Shown here: positions 47,883-59,900 of the stretch, piece by piece | Numbering within the stretch: the stretch's first letter is position 1 | Layout of the letters: every line of letters begins with the position of its first letter | NCBI GenBank assembly: GCA_019022495.1 | Contig: JAFEKR010000011.1 | Location: 868,001-932,000, forward strand | From: Epichloe hybrida | Taxonomy: Eukaryota; Ascomycota; Sordariomycetes; Hypocreales; Clavicipitaceae | DNA length: 64,000 bases | Direction of reading: 5' to 3' | Translations under genes and position numbers: made by a program | Notes under the pieces: generated by a model | Databases searched by the model: none | What the model was told of the DNA's origin: nothing | What the model saw: the letters and a program-made list of their open reading frames with translations, nothing else

Positions 47883-48319
47883 GGTCTTGAATAGATCCGC
47901 TGATTCGGATAATCGCCCTGGAAATGATTGGCCCAACGCACACGCGAACCTAATGTGGCCCTGAGCCACGATGCCCGCTTTGATGTACGAGACCAATAGT
48001 TTTGTTCCGAGGCTGCGTTGATCGGACGCGTTCCGGAGATGTTTGCATTACATCCAGAGGCAAGAGAAAAAAAAAAGTCCACTCTGATAGATCCTCTTGT
48101 GAAATCGTGGACAAGGAAAAAAAAAAAGAAAAAAAAAAACATGATTTTGCACACGTTACCACCTCGCCTCGTGTGACCGACCTTGTTCTTTGGGCAGCGG
48201 GGCAACCTTTTTCTCTTTTCTTAATTCATCTCTTCTTTTTTTTTTTTTTTTTTTTTTTTCCCCGTCTTGTTCGTGTTCACTGGTTGAGGTGCCATCCTCG
48301 AGGGAATTCGTCTCAACGT

Positions 48320-48390
48320 ATGATGATGGCTTTGGAAAAGAAACGAGTCGTGGTGGTGGGTCTGGGGATGGTAGGCATCGCATTCATGCA

Positions 48391-48448
<58 letters not shown>

Positions 48449-51400
48449 ACTCCAATACTTGCGAGCGATCTTCTCTCCGGAAAGCTGTGACTGACATTTC
48501 TTTGGTGGCGATGTGTGAGTGAGTAGAGAGAAATTGTTAAAGTATGACGCCCACGAACATCAATACAGTATCACAGTACTCGGGGAAGAGTCACATGTCG
48601 CGTACAATCGCGTTGGACTTACAAGCTTCTTCGAGCATCGAAAAGTTGACAACTTGTACATGAATCCGCTAGAATGGGTATACAATTTTTTTTTTTTTTT
48701 TTTTTTTCCATCCGTGGCTTGGCCCTTTACCTTCATCTCTTCCCTCCCAAAGGAAGACGGAGTTGGAACGCTCTGACAGTGGTTTCGCATCCTTCCTTTC
48801 TAGTACAATGAGCAAGTAAATGCTCCGCTCAACTATCACATCAACACAAAAGTCACGGCCATCGATTCGGATAACAAGACTGTCACATGCGAAGGGGGGG
48901 TCATTGTTCCCTATGACATTCTCGTGCTCGCCACGGGTTCCCAGGCCGCGTTACCTCGTCACACACCCAATTTCGATGCCAAGGGCGTATTCGTTTATCG
49001 AACAATAGACGACTTGGTCAATCTCATAGACTTTGCTGCACAGAGAAAAGGAACAACAGGATGTGTCGTTGGCGGGGGTCTTCTCGGTCTCGAAGCGGCC
49101 AAGGCCATGATGGACTTGGGCAGTTTCAGCAAAGTCAAACTGATTGAGCGCAACAGATGGGTTTTGAGTCGGCAGCTAGACCAGGAGGCAGGCACCATGG
49201 TTGTCCAACAGGTGCAAGAAGAATTGGGCCTCGACGTGCTCCTCGGCAAGCGCGTCGGCAAAATACAAGTCGACGAGGATAACAGCGTCACGGGCGTGGT
49301 GTTCGAGGATGGCGAAGAAACGGCTTGTTCGACCTTGTGCTTTGCCATCGGCATCACACCCAGAGACGAGTTGGCCAACGTCTCGGGCGTGGAGTGTGCG
49401 CAGCGCCGAGGCGGAATCGTCATCAAGGACGATTTGAGCACCAGCAAAAGGGACATTTATGCCATCGGTGAATGCGCCAGCTGGCAAGGACAGACGTTTG
49501 GCCTCATCGCCCCGGGAGTGGAAATGGCCGAAGTCCTGGCGTTCAATCTGACGCAGGCAAAACTTCACGCACCTCGCGTGTTCAAACGCCCTGATCTCAG
49601 CACCAAGCTGAAGCTGCTGGGTGTTCATGTCGCCAGCTTCGGCGACTTCTTCGCTGACAGAGACGGGGCGAAGCATCTACCGGCTCGCTATGCCAAAAAT
49701 ATGCCAAACGGTAAAACCGGCGCTGCCGCCGTCGCATCTCGCCCAGAGCAACGTGTCAAGACACTCACGTACAAGGACCCCTTTCTCAACGTCTACAAGA
49801 AATACATCTTCACCGCCGATGGCAAGTATCTCCTGGGTGGTATGATGATCGGCGACACAAACGACTACATCAAAGTCGTCCCCTTGGTCAATAAGATGAA
49901 GGAGCTCGACATGCCACCCAGTCAGCTCATCCTCGGAGCCAAGAAGAGTGGCGACGAAGACGACGACGACGACGACGACGACGATCTCCCCGACGACACG
50001 CAAATCTGCTCCTGCCACAACGTCACCAAGGGTGATGTTGTCCGCAAAGTAAAGGACGGGTCCTGTGAGGACCTCGCGGCCATCAAGACGTGCACAAAGG
50101 CCGGCACGGGTTGCGGCGGGTGCATGCCTCTCGTGACGACCATCTTCAACAAGACCATGACGTCCATGGGCAACGAGGTGAAGAACTACCTCTGCTCCCA
50201 CTTCAACCTTTCCCGTGCGGAGCTGTACCACGTTGTCATGGTCAAGCAACTCGAGTCGCTGCCCGACGTGATGCGCGAGGCGGGCAACGACAGGGACAGC
50301 TCAGGCTGTGAAGTGTGCAAGCCTGCCGTGGCGAGCATCTTTGCCTCACTGTGGAACAGGCACGTCATGGCCAAGACCACTCATGGCCTGCAGGACACAA
50401 ACGACAGGTACCTGGGGAATATCCAGCGCAACGGCACCTACTCTGTTGTCCCGCGGGTGCCCGGCGGTGAAATCACGCCCGACAAGCTCCTTGCCATCGG
50501 CCAGGTGGCCAAACAGTACAACCTGTATACCAAGATCACGGGAGGTCAGCGCATCGACCTCTTTGGTGCCAGGAAGCAAGACCTCGTCGACATCTGGAGC
50601 AAGCTCGTCGCCGCGGGCATGGAGTCGGGCCACGCGTACGCAAAGTCCCTCCGCACGGTCAAGAGCTGCGTCGGCACGACATGGTGTCGATTCGGAATCG
50701 GCGACAGCGTAGGTATGGCGGTGCGCCTGGAAGAGCGGTACAAGGGCATACGGGCACCGCACAAGATCAAAGGTGGTGTGAGCGGCTGCGTGAGGGAATG
50801 TGCCGAAGCACAGAACAAAGAGTAGGTGGTTTCAGTCTCACTGCAAACGTCTTTTGCCCAAGACCAAGACCAAGACCAAGACGAAGAGAAGAGAAAAGAA
50901 AAGCTGACTCTCTGACTTACGACTTTGCCAGCTTCGGCCTCATCGCCACGGAAAGAGGCTTCAACGTCTTCGTCGCCGGCAACGGGGGCGCCAAACCCAA
51001 ACACTCGGAGCTCCTGGCCACGGACGTCCCTCCCGCAGACGTGGTGCCCATCCTCGACCGCTACCTCATGTTCTACATGCGCACGGCGGACAAGCTCCAG
51101 CGCACGGCTCGCTGGCTGGAATCGCTCCCCGGCGGCATCAAGTACCTCCGGGAGGTGGTCCTCCAAGACAAGCTCGGCATCTGCGCGTCGCTGGAGTCGC
51201 AGATGGAGGAGCTCGTGGCAAGCTACTTTGACGAATGGGCCGAGGCCATCAGGGACCCGGACATGGTCGCCCAGTTCAAGCAGTTCCAGAACACGCCCGA
51301 CAGCCTGGAGACGGTGGAAGTCGAGCAGGACCGCGGCCAGTCCCGCCCCGTGTACTGGCCCAGGGAGTCCGCCGCCGACAACTTCGCCGGCATCCGGTGG

Positions 51401-52177
51401 TCGAGCACGGCGTGGGAGCCCGTCATCGACGCCGAGTACTTTGGCGGCGCCGACGAGCTCCCCAACGGCATCTCCGCCACCATCAAGCGAGGCGACACCC
51501 AGCTCGCCGTCTGGCGCTTCCGCGGCAGATACTATGCCACGCAGCAAATGTGTCCTCACAAGCGGGCCTTTGTTCTCTCAGATGGCCTCATCGGCCAGAA
51601 CCCCGGCAACAAACACGACACGCCCGCTTCCTCCTCCTCCTCTTCTTCTTCTTCTTCTTCTTCTTCTTCTTCTTCTCCGTGGATCTCCTGTCCCCATCAC
51701 AAGCGCAACTTTGACATGAAGCACGGCTCTTGCAGCAACGACGCGGCCCTCTCCATTGCCACCTTTGCCGTTGAGCCCCGTCAGGACGGCCTCGTTTACC
51801 TCAAACTTCCGCCTGTGCACGAGCTCGACGCCGCCCTCGGCACGTCAAGATGGAAGGTCAAGAAGGAGGAGAGCGGCGCCTCGCCCTTCGCCGAACTAGA
51901 TGGGAAGATGATGCGGCTCGTTGGCAGACGGTCCAGAAAAGTCAACGGCCCGGCACTGCATCTGCCTGGCCCTTGTCCTGCTGATTCCGTACGGCCCTTG
52001 CCGGTCACGGCCGGGGGGGGAGGGGGGAGGAGGAGGAGGATGTGGAAGTGCACCGGATTGGTGAACGGGGAGGAGAGAGAAGGGTGTGAAAGGTGTACGG
52101 AGTACTCCGTACGGACTATGGCTAATGTGGATGGGAGTACAGAAGTACCGAGTATGAGATGCGTTATGCATACATAA
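48320..52177 (+). CDS. niiA: Assimilatory NAD(P)H nitrite reductase (NiiA/NIT-6 type)
   Basis: Reduces nitrite to ammonium in nitrate assimilation. Proposed exons are 48320-48391, 48531-48677, 48804-50821 and 50932-52177 (1160 aa). Domain order is: FAD/NAD(P)H-binding ([50 protein letters not shown]); a BFD-like [2Fe-2S] region ([15 protein letters not shown]...TGCGGCMP); the siroheme/[4Fe-4S] part with CVGTTWC and GCVRECAEA, the four cluster cysteines; and a Rieske-like NirD domain ([16 protein letters not shown]). Splicing exon 3 to exon 4 gives [18 protein letters not shown]. Oddities are an Asp run just before the BFD domain, a poly-Ser run (about 17 Ser, 51630-51677) between the two Rieske half-motifs, and an atypical Arg/Gly-rich C-terminal tail after about 51990. 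Three ATG codons start the ORF in frame; the first is used. Intron 1 has a weak GTCGCC donor and an AG just before AAATTG. Confidence 0.93.
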
Positions 52178-53073
52178 TATGGCGAGCGAAATATCCATGT
52201 TTTTTTTTTTCTTTTATTCTCCCTTTTCCGTCATGTCAGATACGATATTCTCTTCCTCAAAAGAACCTCCAACACATGACCCGTTCACATGCAAGACGTA
52301 GATTATGGTGAAAATGAACCAGGTGACGTCCAACGTATTTGATCAAGGAAATGTTACATTTATTCCCGCTTGATCTGTCGGACATCCTTTTCCGTCAACA
52401 GTGGGGCGTCGCATAAGGAGAGCTCGAATGAGAGAACAGCATGGTCTCTTCATGTAAACATATCATGTGTAGATATCTAGTAGCGCTCCTTGGGTAGGAA
52501 TGGCCAAACGAACGCCAACGAAAGAGGTCCGAGTAGTCCGTAGTCCAGGTCCCAAATCCCAGCTTGCGACCGCTAGAATTCCACTCACTATTTATTGCAG
52601 ACACATAATTTCCGAGCCAACGTCATGCGTCCTTCCACATGAAACGTTTGTTGATTTTGCCCGTTAACACCCCCCCGAAAGTTCCGCCATTAATAATAGG
52701 TGCAAGACCAAGAGAAATATGACTCGTCAACTCGTCATGTCCTTTGCCGGAACAGAAAATGAAAACAAAAAAGTTCAAGTGCATAGTCGTACACACTTTT
52801 CCCGAAATGAAGCCAGGGAAGCCAGGGAAGCCAGGGAAAGCAGGATAAACAACAGTATTAACAGGTGGAGTATCTATTTGCATGCCGTGGCGCCATTGCC
52901 GAACCACACAAAAAAACGCCGCGAAGAGGAAGAGGAGGGGTATCAACAATAGTTGGCGATTGTTATCCCAAGAAGAAAAGAGAAGAACAAAACAGATGGA
53001 AGGGGGGGGGAGGGGGAGAAGCCGAAATTTGCGGGGAGATTCAAGGACGCGTCATCCAATCGCACTGTACATT
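52178..53073. other. Convergent intergenic region niiA - sre1
   Basis: Holds both 3' flanks. It contains T-runs at 52200-52212, a short GCCAGGGAA repeat near 52812-52838 and a G-run at 53005-53012. No gene is supported. Confidence 0.5.
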
Positions 53074-56000
53074 TTACTCTTCTCCGACCTCACTCTCACT
53101 CATGCTGCCGTATCCCGTATCTATTTCCATGCCGACCAGGCTTTTCGTTACGCCAAGGCATCTCTCTACGACCTCCTGTCGAAGCTTAGAGTCAACACCA
53201 CATCGGCTGGCAAACTGGCCGCCGATCCATAGGCGTAGAGTCGCCGCAAGCCTTTCTAACACAGACTCGAATTCCTGATCTATCTTCTTGTGCGATAGTA
53301 AATGTTCCATGAGTTCCATGATCGAAGTGAAGCCTAGTAAAGACATGCGAGATGTGTTCTCTGGCCGCACGATCTCGTGGAGAGATTCAACCTTCTGTAG
53401 AGTTGCGCCAGGTGTTTGCTCCACGCGAGTAATGTGTGCAATGCCCATGGCGCACCGTATAGCAATAAAATAGTCGGTGGAAGAGTCGTCGAAGCCGTGC
53501 CCAAGAATAAGATTCGATCTGGCAAAGGGACTTGAAATCCTGTCCGACTTGAGTACTTGGAGTGCCGTGGCAATGTTGGCTCCACGAGACTGTTTGACGA
53601 GCACGGCGCGGGCTAGGATGGCGCGCATCTGAGCGTAGGAACCGATGGGTGAAGCATTGATGACAGCTTCGATATCTTCAGTAGGATTTGTCATCGGCTG
53701 TGCCTTCTTATTCAGAGTATCTGTGAGAATGCGATGCAGAAACTTGGTGGACCACCACGCAGCGACCGCATCCAAGGACGAGCAGATGGCCACGTCGTCT
53801 ACCACGCTGTCCATTCCGTCGATTGGTGAAGTTACGTTGCATGTTGCGTCCATATTGAACGCCAGGTTGTGTGCTCGCCGGATGACTTCGGGGCTGAGGA
53901 CTTCGTCGCAGTCCTGTCCAACAAGGGCTACAAGGTGTTCAGGTAACTCGTCATCGTGTTGCACTGAAGAACCCCGGCGCAGCTGAACGAGAAGCTGATT
54001 CAGCCGACGGGCTTCGTTCCAACGCAATCTGGCCACCTTGGCAGCAATCGTGTTGATGCCGGATTGCAAGAGCTTGCTTTGAGTCAGATGCCACAGCAGC
54101 ACGCGGATGTGAAGGGCCTTCAGCATGAGTCGAGTGGGAGTATCCGGCAGCGTGCCAGAAGCGAGTAGGGTCAGAATCAGACGGCTCGTGCAGATATCAA
54201 CATCACCGCCAGCGAGTTGTGAGTCCAGAGCAATCGACCAAGCCTTGACTCTTGCTGCCTCTTGCTCTTGCGTCAGTCCGGTGAGCATCTGGAAGCCGTG
54301 CGTGCCAATAGCATTGCGTAAACTAAGTTTCATCGTTTTGAGGATCAAGGCTGCTGCTTCCAGGAAGAAGTTGTGCCGGGGCACCCAGACGGTCTGAATA
54401 GCTGTGAGCCAGGCCTGTCGACGTATGCGAATGGATGAAGCCAGTGAAGGGGCCTTGCGGAACATGGTCGCCGGCGGCTTCTTGTCTTTGGGCTTGACGC
54501 TTGAGAACAGACATGGCACAAAAATCCATAAAAATGTGCCCAGAAAAAGCAAACCTTTCAGTGAGGACAAGACATGATATCCCATGAAGTGCACATCGAG
54601 GCTTGATGCTGCAGAACCCAGAATACGGAGTGGCAATGCGAAAAGACCACGACCAGCGGGCTGCTCACTGCTCGTGTCCGATTCCCGCATTGCTTCCATG
54701 AACATGAGACCAGCAAGAGATCCAACCATGAGTTTACCAAAGTACGGATTCCCTTGCATCCAGCCATTTTGCTGAGCCAGATGTTGCTGCTGGATCTGCT
54801 GCTGCCGAACTATTGCAGGGGTTGTACCGCGGGAACTTTGCTGCGGGACTGGATAAGGTTGGCCGATGGCCATCTGAGCCGAGATGATCCGTTTCATGTC
54901 GTCAGGGACCTGGATCATGCCGGCAGGTGCTGGAGTCCTACCGGGCTGCGGAGTCGGCAATGGGGGGTTATTGAACTGTTGGCCGTTGTCTTGAGCATAC
55001 TGTATCGGAGTAGGAGGATGCTGCATGGGACTGATAGATCCGTTCATACCGCCGGCCGCGAACAATTTCTCAAATGCGTCGATTCGGCGATGCATTTGGG
55101 CATTCTCTCCTAGTAACCGATTATTTCTCTTTTCAAGATGACGGATGTACTCGGTGGCTTTGCTCAGGACCTATGTGATGATGTCAGTTCAGTAGCTTGC
55201 TTGACATGAGAGGAATGATGAGAGAGAGAGAGAGAAGGGGGGGGGGGACGGGAAAAGATATGGCGTCTCAAGAGGGAAAGACACACCGTCGCCTTGTTCA
55301 ACTTGTGAGCAGGAGTTAGACCATGCAACTCTTCTCGATCTTCCGTAGTATCTTCTCCTTTAGCACTCTTGGACATGATACGCAGGCTTGGAACGCTGTC
55401 CCGGAGGGCAGCAATTTTGTCGTTGATGTTGGTCCGATATCGCTTCTCAATCATATTGTGAGCCGTTTTCTTGACCGGCTTCTCCTCGTCGTCGACATCA
55501 TCATCATCATCTGGTTCAGACGAGACTTTGCGTTTTCTGTCTTCTTTCTTCCATGTGTTCAACTGATCAGGAGAGGCCAGGATGTGTGCTTTGGAATCGC
55601 CCTTGGCCGATTCGGGACTAGAAGCACTGTTTGGCGAATTATACTGAAGATGAGCCGGCATGGCAATATTTTTCAGCTTGTGCTGCAGGGCCGGTGATAT
55701 TGACGCGGAGACGGGTTGTTTGATATCCAAGGCCTCGGACTTGGGAGCTCCGAACATGACATTTGACTGAACGTCGGCAGGCGTGAAGCTGTCAAAACTG
55801 AAAGACCCGTCCTGGGATTGATCAAAGACCGGTAAGGGCCAGGCAGAGGCGGTGGCAGTGGCGCCAGGTTGAGTAGATGGTGCACTTGACGTGCCGGTGT
55901 TGATGTTGTCGTAAGCTGGGCTTGCTTGGAAAGCCCAGGTTGAAGTTGACGGGGGGTAGAATTGCTGAGGGCCAACATCAGCATGCGCCTGTATCGATTC

Positions 56001-56096
56001 CGCGGATGCATTCGTCACGGCACGGGCGTCGTCGTTCATGAAGCCAAAAGTCGGGTCGTTGAACCGGTAGCGTTCCGCAGCACCATCCTCGGCCAT
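53074..56096 (-). CDS. sre1: SREBP-type membrane-tethered bHLH transcription factor (SRE1/SrbA)
   Basis: Regulates ergosterol synthesis and hypoxic adaptation after release from the ER membrane. Two proposed exons, 56096-55287 and 55170-53074 (968 aa, near the known size of A. fumigatus SrbA). The intron falls inside the bHLH and splicing restores NKATVLSKATEYIRHLEKRN. The basic region reads HNMIEKRYRTNINDKIAALR with the Tyr that distinguishes SREBPs from other bHLH factors. A leucine-zipper-like helix follows. Two hydrophobic segments lie near residues 412-427 (LMVGSLAGLMFMEAM) and 465-490 (LKGLLFLGTFLWIFVPCLF), the hairpin anchor. The C-terminal ~450 residues match the DUF2014-type domain of fungal Sre1. 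The N-terminus is Ser/Pro/Gln-rich with an acidic stretch (DDDDDVDDEEK). The upstream intergenic region is unusually long. Confidence 0.93.
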
Positions 56097-56664
56097 TGCG
56101 TCGGGTGCACTGAGTACGGAATATTGGCTGGCGAGGTCCCCCTCCAGGTGTAGCGGTGTTCTGGTGTTTGTCCGTTGACTATGTCAAGAATCGGCGGCGT
56201 CGATGGCGGGCTCGACGGCCAAATGCCAACTGCCAAATGCGAGGGCAGTGTGTTGAACCCTTTGCCAATCGCCGGCACCGATTGATTACTAGACGGCGAA
56301 TGGCTCGGTAAGATCAGGGCACAGGCAGGGTGGGCGGTAGCTTGTCCGTACACGCAAACACGCAAATCAAGTTGAAAATGTTGGGGGCGGGTGCAGGTTG
56401 GTGCAGGCGCTATTACAGGTGGTGGGTGGTTCGGAAACGAACGACAATGTCTGGCAGTCATTCGACTCCTGGGGGGTTGACGGGGGTAGAGTCCAACGGG
56501 CAGGGACCAGTAACGACAGCGGCTGGCCTGCGGTTGCCGACAAATCTGCTGCTGATGGGGATTGCAGTTGAAGCGAACGAAGTCGGCGGGTGAGATATAT
56601 GGATGAAGGGTTCAAAAGGACGAGAAGCGCACGGCAAGAAGATAATATTGGGCTGGTTGGTTGG

Positions 56665-56680
56665 TTGGCTGGCTGTGGCG

Positions 56681-56712
<32 letters not shown>

Positions 56713-56715
56713 ATT
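56665..56715. repeat. GGCT tetranucleotide repeat
   Basis: Tandem GGCT units roughly 500-600 bp upstream of the sre1 start codon. The translated Gly/Trp/Leu/Ala repeats are an artefact. Confidence 0.85.
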
Positions 56716-56924
56716 GGCTGGCTATTGGCTCGCTGTCACGCCCGGTCCTCTCAGAGGGTCGGCCATGTTGACACTGCCTCTCACTTCCCAGCCCTTTTCG
56801 CTTCCTTGGACTTGCGAAGTATTTACTGGCCTGGTATTATGCTGCTTGTGGATGCAAATCGAGATGAGCAATCGACGAGACAGACGTCAAGATGTGCTAA
56901 TACAGCCACAACAAACCTGTGCAG

Positions 56925-56985
56925 GTCTGGCAGGTCTGGCAGGTCTGGCAAGTCTGGCAGGTCTGCTCGGCTCGGCTCTAGTTGC
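56925..56985. repeat. 9 bp GC-rich minisatellite
   Basis: Tandem units related to CAGGTCTGG, roughly six copies with drift, in the upstream region of sre1. Confidence 0.8.
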
Positions 56986-59900
56986 CGTAGACCCCGCAAG
57001 GTAAACATTGAAACAAAGCCAGGCAGACACACAGAGTGCCCGAGTTGCACTAGAGGCTAGTTAGTACATAGACTCAGTCAGTAGGCAGTACTAGGCAGTA
57101 CTAGGCAGTACTAGGCACCATGCACGAAAGATGGACGCACCAGGACACGCATGCAGAAACCCACGCAGAAGCGCACGGAGCAGCGGGAGCTTGCGGACTA
57201 CCATACCCGGTCAGGGTTGTTGGGCGTGCGACGGCCTGCGAGCTCCACCCTCTTTGGCCTCGACGAGCTTGACAGCGCACGCTGACTGGCCCAGTTGTCC
57301 ACGGTGCCACCTGCTGCTGCCCAAAATCATACGATGAACATCAGAGACTAGCCGTGACTGGCCAAGCCGAACGGGCAGGCTCCACTTGCCATGTTTTCCC
57401 TTGAGACGAAGTAGCAGACAAGGAAAGTCTGCCCGCAGCCAGCGAGGACACTAGAGAAGCCAGACTCCACCGATGACCGATCGGGGCAACAACATCAACT
57501 CCCCGAAGTGTGAATGAAGTAGTCCGTACATACGGATCCGTATGTACATATGTACAGCATCTTCTTATTAGAGCCGGCAAGGCTTACACTTTCTTACCGA
57601 CCGGGATGTTAGACCAATCAGAAGAACTGTTACTCGAGGTCACCCCTCGTGCCAGCGAAAAAAAGAGTGGGTCGATATGAAATTGTAGCCTTACCGGCTC
57701 TGAGGAGATATACATACATACTGTACATGGATTAACAATATTATGCCCCTACTCCGTAAGGATGAACTGTTCAAGCATTTACGGACCGTACGTGCTCTGG
57801 CTTTGGCCAAAGCCATCAAATACATACAACCAAAGACAGGCAGTCAGTAAGTCAGTCAGTCGCAGTCAGCATGAAACCCCAGGTGGACTGACTCTCGGCA
57901 GAAAAAACTGAAGATGATGGGTCGGGACTCGGGGGACCGTGCGTCATGTCAGAACGGGCCGCACCTCGAAATCGATTTCGTACTGTGCGGAGTGTGATTA
58001 ATTTGAATCGGATTCCCGGCGCATCGTCATAACATACCTGGCCTGCTGGTCCGGCGCCAAAATGTGACACGGCTAAGTCCGTATCGAAGACGGGTTTTCA
58101 AATTCCTATCTATGTAGGGCGGCCAAACAGCCTTGCAACCTGCCAAGTGCGCTACAACGGGGCTGAATAACATCTTCCACGCGTTTACCCAGGCGGCCTA
58201 CGAAATTCTCCGATGTGCTTGATCTACTTACTCATCAATCAAGCTGAGAATGTTTGCTTGCCTGCCTACCTGGCCAAAAATGCGGTTGGTTCTCTGGGAA
58301 CTCGGGACAATTGAACTCAACGCAAGATGGCGCCAAAGCGTCGAAAGCAGATGTCACACGACTCAAGCCACTCCTCAGTACGACCTCGGTACGACCGAGT
58401 ATGTGTGTAGTCCGTACGGATTATGTGTCTGGCATCAGTTCCAGCATTTACCCGCGGGTTTCCGGGTCTGACTCTTTGGGTTTTTAAAAGAGAAAAACGG
58501 AACTACGGATTAACATGTACGGATTAGAGTCAACAAGGATTCTCATCTCCCCATCTCCCCCCCATGCTGGCCGATCTCAGCCAGCCGACCATTGCATCAG
58601 CGTTGTGTCGTCATGGCATTCGATAGGTTGCGAATTAACCCTTTTATGCCGACCCTCCGCAATACCACCTCCCCCCCCCCACCCTGACTTTGAGGCCATC
58701 ACCGGGAGGGAAGCTAACTTATAACTACCCATGCACGTTACCTGAGCTAGGTGAAGTGGAATTTCAAGGACGAAAAACTTTATTCATGCTCCAAGCCGGC
58801 TCTGCTGCGGAGAATGGTCCAGCAAGATCTTTGTTTCCCCGTCACATATTTGGGAGCTAAGCCGGATATGGCTAGCTCTGCAATTGCGCAGAGAGAGAGA
58901 GAGAGAGAGAGAGAGACAGCTGTCGTCTTTTTTCCTCTTCTCGGTAAGCACAAGTCGCCACGTGGTCTACAAGTCGGTCGTAACACTCAAACTTTGCTCG
59001 CGACAACGGCGGCGCGCCAAGCCGGATTGGTGTTTGGGGGCTGAAAACTCGGATTTTTTTTTTCCCTCATCCAGATTACACTTTCACGGAGCCCACAATC
59101 GGAGTCGGCCTGATACAAACAAATGCCTGTGTAGTACCATTGCGATTGATTCCCTGTCCTGGGTTCAGGCCAATCGTTCCCACTTCGATGTCACTCGGGG
59201 TCGAGCTGAGGGTGCTACCACGATGATCACCATGATCCCTGTATCCAGCATCACAGCCAAGCCAAAGATGGTAATGAACCCTACCATCATTCACTGAGCA
59301 TGTACAGAGTATGTACGTACATACATGCATCCTGACTACCTTTCAAGAGCCGGCATGGACAGCGTTCCCACGTTTCAGGTCAGTCCTATGTAACTGCGAT
59401 ATTCACGGCCGCACCTTGGGGCTCCGCAAGAGTCATCTGTTCTTCCTGTCATAGAGCCTGCGGCTGTTAATAAACAATGACGAGATTGCTAAGGCACCTG
59501 AAACTATGCCGGGAGCGGGACGGTTCAGTATGTATGCCCCGGGGCCGCCCATGAATCAGCTTATTTGCAAGGACTCTCTCTATTGTAAGCTATGTATTCG
59601 TGTACAAGTGGCGCCTGGCCCATGCCCTTGCCCATTGTTCGATAAAGAGATCTTGATGGTGTATCCGTGAACAAGCCGCTTGCTTGACAGGAGTATGACA
59701 TTATGACATTCAGGACGGCCCCAACAAATCGCCAGGAATCTGTGCGACAGACAAAGGATCCTGGCATTAAGACTATAGTCTATTATTATGCAATGATCTT
59801 AAAGAAGATTCCACCGGCTCTTTCGCCAAGCCGTCATTCAGCGTTGCAGAGAGCGTATTACGGAGTAGAATGCCTGCACCGGCAATATCGTGAACCCACG

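Larger units (their letters stand above)
47460..48319. promoter_or_regulatory. Divergent vps25 / nitrite reductase promoter with NirA and GATA sites
   Basis: Two exact matches to the NirA consensus CTCCGHGG known from Aspergillus nidulans: CTCCGTGG at 47830-47837 and CTCCGCGG at 47875-47882. HGATAR sites for the AreA/NIT2 GATA factor are at 47616 (with 47612 on the other strand), 47631, 47708 (reverse), 47755, 47799, 47821 and 48085. Such a mixed cluster is the known arrangement for nitrate-assimilation genes. T- and A-runs lie near 48068-48080, 48117-48140 and 48236-48260. Confidence 0.7.

Noticed and set aside
49677..51559. Long minus-strand ORFs (up to 337 codons) opposite nitrite reductase
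   Set aside because: They are antisense shadows of a well-conserved GC-rich coding sequence and show no family motifs.
56590..57060. 156-codon ORF with Gly/Trp/Leu/Ala repeats
   Set aside because: It is produced by the GGCT tetranucleotide array upstream of sre1.
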